Positions 32,302-39,692 of a DNA stretch of 53,473 bases are shown piece by piece (the stretch's first letter is position 1; every line of letters begins with the position of its first letter). A model generated the notes under the pieces. The model was not told where the DNA came from and did no database searches. It worked only from the letters and a program-made list of their open reading frames with translations. The stretch comes from DAIDKA01 sp049792815. Its GTDB lineage: Bacteria; Pseudomonadota; Gammaproteobacteria; Steroidobacterales; Steroidobacteraceae. Where the stretch lies: NCBI GenBank assembly GCA_049792815.1, contig JBARBG010000117.1:1-53473 (forward strand), written 5' to 3'. The translations under genes and the position numbers were made by a program.

Positions 32302-33696
32302 ATGCGCAATTCCATCAAACAATCCCTGGCAGCGCTGCTGGTGAGCGCACTGGGTGCGATGGCCAACACTGCCTACCCGGCCATTGCCAGCGGCGCCGGG
32401 GACACTGAAAGCACGGCGCCGGCGCAAACCGTGCAGGTTTACGATATCGACTATCCCTTCATCAACTACTCGGGCCGGCCGGTCCACAACGAAATCGCCC
32501 GCCTGCAGCAGCGCATCGACCGCGGCGAGGTCAAGCTGACCTACGGTACCGCACACGGCTACCTGGAGTCCCTGCTGGCCGCGCTGAACATCAGCCCGAG
32601 CTCCCAGGCGCTGGTCTTTTCCAAGACCAGTCTGCAGATCGAAGCCATCACCCCGCAGACCCCGCGTGCCATCTATTTCAACGACGACACCTATATCGGC
32701 TGGATCGCAAGTTCCGGGCTTCTCGAAGTCGTCACCATGGACGCAGATCGCGGACCGGTGTTCTATACGCTGGCCAATACCGACCGCAGCGGCGCGCACC
32801 TGCAACGCGAGACCTTGCGCTGCCTGACCTGTCACGACTCCTACTCGGAAATGGGTGGTGGCGTACCGTATTTTCTCTTCGAGTCCACCTACCGGGTCGA
32901 AGGACGGGAGGTACTTCCGGAGGTGGTCGCACGCGAGACCTCCGAAGCAACCCCCATCGCCGAACGTTGGGGCGGCTGGTATGTAACCGGCAATGACAAC
33001 GGTTTGGTCCACCTGGGCAATATCCTCGCGGATTCGGTGAATACGCCCGCGCATCATGAGCGCGCCTACCGGGGCAGCCTGCAGACGCTGTCGGGGATGT
33101 TCGATACCTCCCGGTACCTGACTGACAAGAGTGACCTCGTCAGCTTGCTGGTGCTGGATCATCAGGTGTCCGTGCACAACATGATCATCCATGCCAACTT
33201 CAAGTCCCGAGTGCTGCTCGCCAAGGAGCGGCCCGACGCCCTCGCCGCCGATGGCACGGCCGCAACGGCCTTGCACTGGCGCGATCTATCCGCGAGCACC
33301 CAGTTGCGGCTCTCAGCCATGATCGAGCCGCTGGTGCGTGGCATGCTGATGATGGATGCCGCACCGCTACTGCGCCCGGTGTCCGGAACCTCCGGCTATT
33401 CCGCCCAGTTCGAGGCCCGCGGTCCGTTCGATCCGCAGGGACGCTCGCTGCGCGACCTGGATCTGAAGTCCCGCGTATTCCGTTATCCGATGAGTTTCCT
33501 GATCTATTCGGAAGGCTTCGACAGCCTGCCGCAAAGTGTCAGGGACCACGTCTATCAGCGGTTTATGCAGATTCTCATGGGGCGCGATTCCTCTGGCGCC
33601 TACAAATCACTGGCTCCGGCCGACCGCCAGGCCGTCCTGGAAATCCTCCAGGCGACCAAGCCCGACTTCGCGCGCGCGCTGGATGGCAGCCCATAA
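32302..33696 (+). CDS. Large exported monohaem c-type cytochrome of unknown family
   Basis: 464 aa from MRNSIKQSLAALLVSALGAM, a signal peptide. A single CLTCH haem site is at 174-178 (LRCLTCHDSYSEMGGGVPYF). The rest has no class I cytochrome layout: a long N-terminal domain (PFINYSGRPVHNEIARLQQR, VFSKTSLQ) and a C-terminal helical region with several His/Met (LVRGMLMMDAAPLLRPVSGT). One haem in so large a protein suggests an enzyme or sensor, not a shuttle. I do not recognise a named family. It follows the quinone reductase closely and probably shares its operon. Confidence 0.75.
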   Translation: MRNSIKQSLAALLVSALGAMANTAYPAIASGAGDTESTAPAQTVQVYDIDYPFINYSGRPVHNEIARLQQRIDRGEVKLTYGTAHGYLESLLAALNISPSSQALVFSKTSLQIEAITPQTPRAIYFNDDTYIGWIASSGLLEVVTMDADRGPVFYTLANTDRSGAHLQRETLRCLTCHDSYSEMGGGVPYFLFESTYRVEGREVLPEVVARETSEATPIAERWGGWYVTGNDNGLVHLGNILADSVNTPAHHERAYRGSLQTLSGMFDTSRYLTDKSDLVSLLVLDHQVSVHNMIIHANFKSRVLLAKERPDALAADGTAATALHWRDLSASTQLRLSAMIEPLVRGMLMMDAAPLLRPVSGTSGYSAQFEARGPFDPQGRSLRDLDLKSRVFRYPMSFLIYSEGFDSLPQSVRDHVYQRFMQILMGRDSSGAYKSLAPADRQAVLEILQATKPDFARALDGSP

Positions 33697-33700
33697 AGAG

Positions 33701-34543
33701 TCACTGCCGCGTCTTTCTTAAATATTGACGAATGGCGTGGCGTAGCGGCTTGCGATAGCCCTTGCACCGTTTCAGACACCGCTTCGCCATGGTTTCCAGG
33801 GCGACTTTAACCTGCGGTGCAAGCGTGAGACCGCGCCTCTTGATCCAGCGTCTCAGGAGCATCGAGTCACGCAGGTCCCCGAGTGCCTCTTGCATCTTGT
33901 TCAGCTTGTGGTTCAGGGGGCTCGGGACCACGCCTGGCGCGCCCTCAGACAGGGACGCCAAACTGCGCGCGCGCCGGATCTTGACGCGCAGCGGATGCAC
34001 GCGATGGCTGGCCGCGATTTTCCCCGCGAGCTGTTTTTCGATGTCCCGCAGCACATGGCGACAGCGTCGGGACGCCAGCGGTGGCACATTCACGCCCGAC
34101 TGGGCGAGCGCAAGCGCTGATAAGTCTTCATTGAGTTGTCGCAAGTGCTCGGAACCGATATCCGAGTCCAGATATCTGGCCAAGTCACGGGTCGCCTCGA
34201 GTTGGCGCTGCGTGAGTTTCAGCAAGAGCTGACCATAGCGGCGCGCGCCCTGCTTCGCCTTCTGCGCCTGCATCCGAACGATAACCCGCCGCTGCACCTC
34301 CGCATCGCGGCTTTCGGCGGTGATGTCAATAAGGTTGCACAATGACTTGCGCAGGCCGGGGAATGACCCGTGCCCCAGCACCGGCTGCAACGCTCGCACG
34401 CGCACCACGGAGCTGCGCGCAGCCTGCCGAACCTCGTGGATGCTGGCCGGAGTCGGGAGATGCAATTGGGACTGCAAATCGCGCGTTGTCCGAAAACGAA
34501 TAGTGGACGGCTCAATCTCGCCGGTTTTCGGCGGTCGATTCAT
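33701..34543 (-). CDS. CHAD-domain protein
   Basis: 280 aa from MNRPPKTGEIEPSTIRFRTT. The conserved histidine-rich helical pattern SIHEVRQAARSSVVRVRALQ, HRVHPLRVKIRRARSLASLS and NKMQEALGDLRDSMLLRRWI identifies a CHAD domain, which binds inorganic polyphosphate through paired basic helices. The C-terminus is strongly basic (RCLKRCKGYRKPLRHAIRQY). There is no CYTH partner in the same protein. Association with polyphosphate granules fits an energy-stress theme. I chose 34543 because the upstream extension overlaps the intergenic motif. It converges on the cytochrome gene with 4 nt between. Confidence 0.88.
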   Translation of the reverse strand: MNRPPKTGEIEPSTIRFRTTRDLQSQLHLPTPASIHEVRQAARSSVVRVRALQPVLGHGSFPGLRKSLCNLIDITAESRDAEVQRRVIVRMQAQKAKQGARRYGQLLLKLTQRQLEATRDLARYLDSDIGSEHLRQLNEDLSALALAQSGVNVPPLASRRCRHVLRDIEKQLAGKIAASHRVHPLRVKIRRARSLASLSEGAPGVVPSPLNHKLNKMQEALGDLRDSMLLRRWIKRRGLTLAPQVKVALETMAKRCLKRCKGYRKPLRHAIRQYLRKTRQ

Positions 34544-34576
34544 GGCCTGAAGTATAGGGCCCAGGACGCTGGGACC

Positions 34577-34614
34577 GCATACGTACAACTGCGGAATCGA
34601 GGCGACCCGTACAC
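34577..34614. promoter_or_regulatory. TACGTA-type site in CHAD/Usp divergent gap
   Basis: GCATACGTACAACTGC, with TACGTA at 34580-34585, is centred about 39 bp from the CHAD start and 82 bp from the Usp start. CCGTACAC near 34608 is a second, weaker GTAC element in the same gap. Confidence 0.5.
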
Positions 34615-34664
34615 GCCTATGCTGCCCCTAAATTTCATGGTCCTGAAAGGCAAGGAGATTCTCG

Positions 34665-35117
34665 ATGTATTCCAAGATACTCGTGCCCATTGATGGGAGC
34701 GAGCCCTCGACACTGGCTTTGGTGGAAGCGATCAAGTTGGCCCACGCGTTGGATTCATCCATCTGTGTCATCCATGTCGTCGACGTGCGGCCATTGATTG
34801 CATCCGAAGCCACGGCCGCGAGCTACGATATCCTCTTCGACATGCTGCGTCGCGATGGCGCGGAATTGTTACGAAATGCCGCCGCTACGATCAAAGATGC
34901 TGGCATTAAGGTTGAGACCATCCTGCAGGAAGCTCCGGACGGGCAGGTCGGGGAGGCCGTTTTCCGGCAGGCCCGCGAGTACCAGGCCGAACTGATCATT
35001 TGCGGCACTCATGGGCGGCGCGGCGTGCGCCGCATGCTCATGGGCAGCGATGCCGAGTACATCGTGCGGCAATCCCCGGTGCCGGTGCTCTTGGTGCGCC
35101 AGCCGGATGCGGCCTAG
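34665..35117 (+). CDS. Single-domain universal stress protein with ATP-binding loop
   Basis: 150 aa. MYSKILVPIDGSEPSTLALV is the standard first strand and helix. GTHGRRGVRRMLMGS (114-128) is a complete G-x2-G-x9-G-S ATP loop, as in the ATP-binding Usp class (MJ0577, Rv2623). It is the only single-domain and clearly ATP-type Usp in the window. AAGGAG lies at 34649-34654, about 10 nt before the ATG. A conserved membrane protein gene begins 1 nt after its stop, indicating coupling. Its promoter region carries a TACGTA-type site. Confidence 0.95.
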   Translation: MYSKILVPIDGSEPSTLALVEAIKLAHALDSSICVIHVVDVRPLIASEATAASYDILFDMLRRDGAELLRNAAATIKDAGIKVETILQEAPDGQVGEAVFRQAREYQAELIICGTHGRRGVRRMLMGSDAEYIVRQSPVPVLLVRQPDAA

Positions 35118-35118
35118 C

Positions 35119-35721
35119 ATGAACGAACGCGTCAGTAGCCTGGTGCAGAGAATGAAGGCCCTGGAGGCGGAACTGGAAGTCGAACTCGCGCGACGCCGCA
35201 TTGAACTGAACTTCGTGGTGCACCAGGGGAAGGTCCACTTCGAGCAGGTCGTCATTGCACGCCATCGGGCCGCGAGGATTGGCCTGCTCCGCTATGTGCT
35301 GAATTCCCGGCCCCTGATGGTGCTGACTGCACCCCTCATCTACTCGCTCATCCTGCCGTTCGCACTACTGGACGCCTTTGTCACCGTCTATCAGGCCGTG
35401 TGCTTCCGCGTCTACGGCGTGCCCCGGGTGCCAAGAGGCGACTACATGGTCTTCGATAGGGGCCTCCTCGCCTATCTTAACGCCATCGAGAAACTGAACT
35501 GCCTGTATTGTTCGTATGCCAACGGATTGATCGCGTATGTCCGGGAAGTCGCCTCACGCACCGAACAGTACTGGTGTCCCATCAAGCACGCACGGCGCGT
35601 CATTGCTGCGCACGACCATTACGCCGCATTTCTCGACTATGGAGATGCCGAGGCCTATCACCTCGATCTGCCACGACTTCGGCAGGAATTGCAGAAGTCG
35701 GAGGCGCACGAGCCCCATTAG
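35119..35721 (+). CDS. Conserved membrane protein of unknown function, coupled to Usp
   Basis: 200 aa. An N-terminal amphipathic/coiled segment (LVQRMKALEAELEVELARRR) precedes one or two hydrophobic stretches (LNSRPLMVLTAPLIYSLILP, FALLDAFVTVYQAVCFRVYG). The C-terminal part is Cys/Tyr-rich and looks highly constrained: YMVFDRGLLAYLNAIEKLNC, LYCSYANGLIAYVREVASRT, EQYWCPIKHARRVIAAHDHY. The CxxC in NCLYCSY and the later WCPIKH could bind metal or haem, or react with oxidants. I have the impression of related hypothetical proteins in many proteobacteria but no function. The 3' end overlaps the convergent hybrid kinase by 4 nt. Confidence 0.8.
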   Translation: MNERVSSLVQRMKALEAELEVELARRRIELNFVVHQGKVHFEQVVIARHRAARIGLLRYVLNSRPLMVLTAPLIYSLILPFALLDAFVTVYQAVCFRVYGVPRVPRGDYMVFDRGLLAYLNAIEKLNCLYCSYANGLIAYVREVASRTEQYWCPIKHARRVIAAHDHYAAFLDYGDAEAYHLDLPRLRQELQKSEAHEPH

Positions 35722-37256
35722 CCTCCTGGAAACGATCTCATCAGCGCCAACAGAGCGTCGGCCTTGATAGGCTTGCTCGCAATGCGCAGGTAGGAGTCCG
35801 ACGGCAGTTCCTTGACGGCCGACGAGGTGTCGCCAGTCACCAGTATCGCCTTCAGGTCGCTGCCCAATCTGCTGCGAAGTGCCGTGATCAGCGCTGTCCC
35901 GATTTCGTTCCCGGCCAGGTGATAGTCCGTAATCAGCAGATCGATATCTTTCTTCTCGGCGCTCTGCAATGCCTCCGCAATCGTGGCGACTGCCGTTACC
36001 CGGTAGCCTTCGACCTTGAGCAACATCCGGGTTGCATTGCGCACCGCGGGATCGTCCTCGACCAGTAAGACATGCTGCGGCACCACGGGCGGCGGCGCGG
36101 CGGTTGGCGCCCGGTCTGATTCGACATTGCCCCCCCAGATGCCATCGGTTCCCTTAGGCAGCGAAAGCGTGAAAACCGAACCTTTGCCTACCTCGGACCT
36201 GACATCAAGTTGCAGCTGGAGCAGGTTCACGATTCGTTGCACGATATTAAGCCCAAGTCCATAGCCATCGCGCAGGCTATGGGTCGGAACCCCGACCTGA
36301 TAGAACTCATCGAAGATGAAGGGGATCTGATCCTTTGGGATGCCGATTCCGGTATCCAGAATTTCGATGCAAAGCACCTGGTTCTCCTCCAGGCACCGCA
36401 TGCTCACCGCGCCGCGGCGGGTATATTTGATCGCATTGGAAACAAGATTGCGGAGAATCTGTTCGACCAGCGAGGGATCGCAAAGAGCGACCTTGTTGCT
36501 GGATTCAATTTGCAGCTGCAGTCCCTTCTCCGCGGCAGCGCGAGCGAATTCCCGGTTCAACTCCTCAAACAGCCCTGCCACCTTGAAGTGAGTGGGCTCA
36601 GGCTTGATCGTCCCGGACTCGAGTTTGCTGATATCCAGCAGTGCATTGAGCAGGCGCGACATTGCGGCAATGGCCTGCTCCTGCTGCGAATTGGCCTCCA
36701 GGAGTTCCGGATCACGAGTCAACCGCCGCATGGTGCCGTTCAGAAGTGCCAGAGATTGCAGTGGCTGGCGCAGGTCATGGCTGGCCGTGGCAAGAAAGCG
36801 GCTCTTGGCGAGATTCGCCCGATCGGCCGCCTCGCGCGCCTGTTCGGCAACCTGACGCGCAATGACCAGTTCCACCTCCACGCGTTTGCGGTCAGTCACA
36901 TCGCGTATGGCGGCGGCGACCAGAACACTATCTCCATCGTGGATGGGACTTAAACTGATTTCGACCGGGAATTCGTCGCCATTCTGCCGCTGCCCGAAAA
37001 GTTGCAGGCCCACGCCCATGGGTCGCAAGCGCCCGCTGCTGATATAGCCGTCCCGATGTTGAACATGCCGGCCCCGAAACCGCTCCGGCATCAGTTGCTC
37101 GACATTCTTGCCGATGACGTCCTCGTGTGGGTAGCCAAACAGTACTGAGACCTGCCGGTTTGCGTAACGGATATTGCCGGACGCGTCAATGATAATCATC
37201 GCATCCGGGGCTGCCTCGAGCGCGTCGCGTGCAAGTCCTGCCGGTAGGGAAATCAT
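35718..37256 (-). CDS. PAS-histidine kinase-receiver hybrid sensor
   Basis: 512 aa from MISLPAGLARDALEAAPDAM. A PAS domain (about 8-120: APDAMIIIDASGNIRYANRQ, LFGYPHEDVIGKN, FPVEISLSP) is followed by the HisKA helix with His160 (SRFLATASHDLRQPLQSLAL), HATPase boxes (NLVSNAIKYT, DTGIGI, YGLGLNIV) and a C-terminal receiver (HVLLVEDDPAVRNATRMLLK; phosphoacceptor in LLITDYHLAG; IASKPIKADAL). No membrane segment is visible, so it is a soluble sensor. The PAS lacks an obvious FixL-type haem histidine by eye. No separate output regulator adjoins it. Phosphorelay to the FixJ-family protein at 21458 is a possibility. Confidence 0.92.
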   Translation of the reverse strand: MISLPAGLARDALEAAPDAMIIIDASGNIRYANRQVSVLFGYPHEDVIGKNVEQLMPERFRGRHVQHRDGYISSGRLRPMGVGLQLFGQRQNGDEFPVEISLSPIHDGDSVLVAAAIRDVTDRKRVEVELVIARQVAEQAREAADRANLAKSRFLATASHDLRQPLQSLALLNGTMRRLTRDPELLEANSQQEQAIAAMSRLLNALLDISKLESGTIKPEPTHFKVAGLFEELNREFARAAAEKGLQLQIESSNKVALCDPSLVEQILRNLVSNAIKYTRRGAVSMRCLEENQVLCIEILDTGIGIPKDQIPFIFDEFYQVGVPTHSLRDGYGLGLNIVQRIVNLLQLQLDVRSEVGKGSVFTLSLPKGTDGIWGGNVESDRAPTAAPPPVVPQHVLLVEDDPAVRNATRMLLKVEGYRVTAVATIAEALQSAEKKDIDLLITDYHLAGNEIGTALITALRSRLGSDLKAILVTGDTSSAVKELPSDSYLRIASKPIKADALLALMRSFPGG

Positions 37257-37313
37257 GATGCGAGATTTTAGACTGGAATAGATTCTGAAGCGAGCCTCGC
37301 ACCGGGAGCTAGG

Positions 37314-37454
37314 GTGACACACGCCACCGCTGCCCCCACGGATCCGGAAATCGCACGGGCGGCCTAGACGGCCCTCCGGCATGCGGTGCACTTCACCCAC
37401 GAGGCGATCAAGCCCAACAAACGGCGTGGTCTGCACCCGGGGTCAGCCATTTGA
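37314..37454 (+). pseudogene. Decayed BON-protein remnant
   Basis: In the 294-bp gap between the hybrid kinase and groEL, frame 37338 reads TDPEIARAA, then TAG (37365-37367), then TALRHAVHFTHEAIKP. This aligns with SDPEIARAALAALKLQLPLS and WEKIKP, the linker between domains 1 and 2 of the BON protein at 9380. The Leu codon has become a stop. After IKP the similarity fades, probably through a frameshift, and the frame stops at 37452-37454. Upstream, THATAAP has only weak likeness. This is a fragment of a fourth triple-BON gene. The remaining gap sequence upstream (37257-37313) shows nothing else. Confidence 0.7.
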
Positions 37455-37462
37455 AGCCGCCC

Positions 37463-37486
37463 CTATCCGTGGAACTGCGTATGGCC
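37463..37486. promoter_or_regulatory. Motif-like region upstream of groEL
   Basis: CTATCCGTGG followed by CTGCGTATGG repeats the TATCCGTG...CGTATGG arrangement found at 31143-31171. TGCGTA replaces TACGTA. It is about 75 bp before the groEL ATG and directly after the BON remnant. Confidence 0.35.
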
Positions 37487-37550
37487 TGACAGGGTGCGTG
37501 GGATCACGATTGCTTCATAGACAGAAAAGAATTGCAGAGGAATATGCCCT

Positions 37551-39179
37551 ATGAGTGCCAAGCAGGTCCTGTTTCGCTCCCAGGCGCGGGAGAAGGTGTT
37601 ACGCGGCGCGACCCAGTTGGCCGATGCGGTGCGCATCACGCTCGGGCCCAAATCCAAGTCGGTGCTCATTCAAAAGCAGTATGGCACCCCCATTGTCTGC
37701 AACGATGGGGTGACGATAGCGAAGGAAATGGAGCTCGAGGACGCTGAAGAGAACCTGGGAGCGCAGATGCTGCGGCAGGCCGCCGAGAAGACCGGCGATG
37801 TGGTCGGGGATGGCACCAGTACGGCAACCATCCTCGCGCATTGCATGTTTGCGGACGGCGTGCGCAACGTGGCCGCAGGGGCCAGTGCCATCGACCTGAA
37901 GCGCGGTATGGATCGTGCCATGGCGGCGGCGGTCGAGTCCCTGAAGTCCATGGCCAAGCCGGTGAGCAGTCGCAAGGAGAAGGCCCAGGTCGCCACCATA
38001 TCGGCGCACAACGATCCGGTCATCGGCGAGCTTGTCGCCCAGGCCATGGAAAAGGTGGGCGGCGATGGCGTCATTACGGTAGAGGAATCGAAGACCACCC
38101 AGACCACCATGGAGGTGGTCGAGGGGCTGCAGTTCGATCGCGGTTACCTCTCCCCCTACTTCGTGACCGACAACGCCACCATGGAGGCGATTCTCGAAGA
38201 GCCGTTCATTCTCATCACCGATCGCAAGGTCAATCTCGTCAAGGACATGCTGCCCCTGCTCGAGCAGGTCGCCAAGGCCGGACGGCCCTTGCTGTTGATC
38301 GCCGAGGACGTCGAAGCCGAAGCTCTGGCGACTCTGGTCGTCAATCAGATTCGCGGAGTATTGAAAAGCGCGGCGGTAAAAGCCCCCGGCTTCGGCGACC
38401 GGCGCAAGGCCCTGCTGCAGGATATCGCGACCGTCACCGGCGGCCAGGTCGTATCCGAAGAGCTCGGTTTGAAGCTGGAAGATGTGAAGCTCTCCCAGCT
38501 GGGACATGCCAAGCGGGTGATCGTGGACAAGGACAACACCACCCTCATTGGCGGCGCGGGAGTCAAGGCCGAAATCGACGGGCGCATCCAGACTATCCGC
38601 AAGGAAATCGACAAGTCGAGCAGCGATTACGATCGGGAGAAGCTGCAGGAACGGCTGGCGAAACTCAGCGGGGGCATCGCCGTGATCAAGGTCGGGGCCC
38701 CCTCTGAATCCGAGATCAAAGCCAAGAAAGAGGCTCTGGACGATGCCATCAGCGCCACCAAGGCAGCGGTCGCCGAAGGAATCGTTCCCGGCGGTGGCCT
38801 CGCGCTCCTGCGGGCGACCGGCGCTGTCGCGGCAATCGAGGCGGCCTGCAGCGGCGATGAGCGCACGGGGGTGCAGATTCTGATGCGCGCCCTGGAAAGC
38901 CCAACGCGGCAGATTGCGGAAAACTCCGCCTCCGATGGCGGGGTGGTCGTCGACAGGATGCTACACAGTGCAGGCAGCGTCGGGTTCGACGCCGCCAGCA
39001 AGCAGTACGTGGATCTGTTCGAGGCCGGCATCGTGGATCCCACCAAGGTGGTACGCATTGCGCTTGAAAATGCGGTATCGGTTGCCGGGATACTCCTGCT
39101 TACTGAGGCGACCATGACCGAGAAGCCGCAGAAGGAAAACGCCCTGGCACATGGCGGGGCCCCCGGCGGTCTTGAGTAG
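37551..39179 (+). CDS. groEL: GroEL/Cpn60 paralogue without a Gly-Met tail
   Basis: 542 aa, collinear with GroEL. ATP-site motifs are present: TLGPKSKSVL, NDGVTIAKEMELEDAEENLG, GDGTSTATILA (Asp87 equivalent), ATISAHND and LDDAISATKAAVAEG (Asp398 equivalent), then GIVPGGGLALL. The C-terminus is MTEKPQKENALAHGGAPGGL plus E, not the usual (GGM)n tail. There is no groES immediately upstream. Paralogous chaperonins like this usually serve special conditions and borrow the housekeeping GroES. GAGG lies about 9 nt before the ATG. A GNAT gene follows after 9 nt and is probably co-transcribed. Confidence 0.95.
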   Translation: MSAKQVLFRSQAREKVLRGATQLADAVRITLGPKSKSVLIQKQYGTPIVCNDGVTIAKEMELEDAEENLGAQMLRQAAEKTGDVVGDGTSTATILAHCMFADGVRNVAAGASAIDLKRGMDRAMAAAVESLKSMAKPVSSRKEKAQVATISAHNDPVIGELVAQAMEKVGGDGVITVEESKTTQTTMEVVEGLQFDRGYLSPYFVTDNATMEAILEEPFILITDRKVNLVKDMLPLLEQVAKAGRPLLLIAEDVEAEALATLVVNQIRGVLKSAAVKAPGFGDRRKALLQDIATVTGGQVVSEELGLKLEDVKLSQLGHAKRVIVDKDNTTLIGGAGVKAEIDGRIQTIRKEIDKSSSDYDREKLQERLAKLSGGIAVIKVGAPSESEIKAKKEALDDAISATKAAVAEGIVPGGGLALLRATGAVAAIEAACSGDERTGVQILMRALESPTRQIAENSASDGGVVVDRMLHSAGSVGFDAASKQYVDLFEAGIVDPTKVVRIALENAVSVAGILLLTEATMTEKPQKENALAHGGAPGGLE

Positions 39180-39188
39180 CGCGCGACC

Positions 39189-39689
39189 GTGACGCAATCA
39201 ATCATTGACGGCCAGGTCGTCACCATACGGCCGCTCCATGCGGTGGATACGGTCCTGGAGGCTGAGTTTGTCAGGCGCCTTTCCGATGAATCGCGCCGCC
39301 TTCGGTTCTTCGGGGGCGTCAAGGAACTCTCCGCCGCGGAGCTGAAACTGCTGTGTGAGGTCGATGGCGAGCACACCATGGCGTTCGTGGCGACGATCGA
39401 GCAGGACGGCCATGAGCTCGCCATCGGCGTCAGCCGCTACGCCCTGAGTCAAAAGGACGGGGTGCGGGAGATGGCCTTGACCATTGCAGATGACTGGCAG
39501 CAGGCAGGTGTCGCGGAGTTGCTGATGCGGCAGTTGCTGGACTACGCCAAAAGCCACGGCGTCCAAAAGCTGTATGCCGTGGAGCTGGCGGAGAATCATG
39601 CGATGCAGCAACTTGCCAGGAAACTGGGCATGACCGCGGCATACGACCCCGACGATATGGCTCAGGTCATTTACACCCTGACGCTGTAG
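39189..39689 (+). CDS. GNAT-family N-acetyltransferase
   Basis: 166 aa from a GTG start (MTQSIIDGQVVTIRPLHAVD). GNAT motifs: IRPLHAVDTVLEAEFVRRLS, ALTIADDWQQAGVAELLMRQ (acetyl-CoA loop region, with QQAGVA replacing QxxGxG/A) and NHAMQQLARKLGMTAA. The opening resembles the acetyltransferase domain of protein acetyltransferase Pat/PatZ (SRRLRFFGGVKELS). Pat enzymes acetylate acetyl-CoA synthetase and other lysines, which would be apt beside acetyl-phosphate enzymes, but this is inference. The ATP-grasp/CoA-binding domains of full-length Pat are absent. It is 9 nt after groEL. Confidence 0.85.
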   Translation: MTQSIIDGQVVTIRPLHAVDTVLEAEFVRRLSDESRRLRFFGGVKELSAAELKLLCEVDGEHTMAFVATIEQDGHELAIGVSRYALSQKDGVREMALTIADDWQQAGVAELLMRQLLDYAKSHGVQKLYAVELAENHAMQQLARKLGMTAAYDPDDMAQVIYTLTL

Positions 39690-39692
39690 CTC

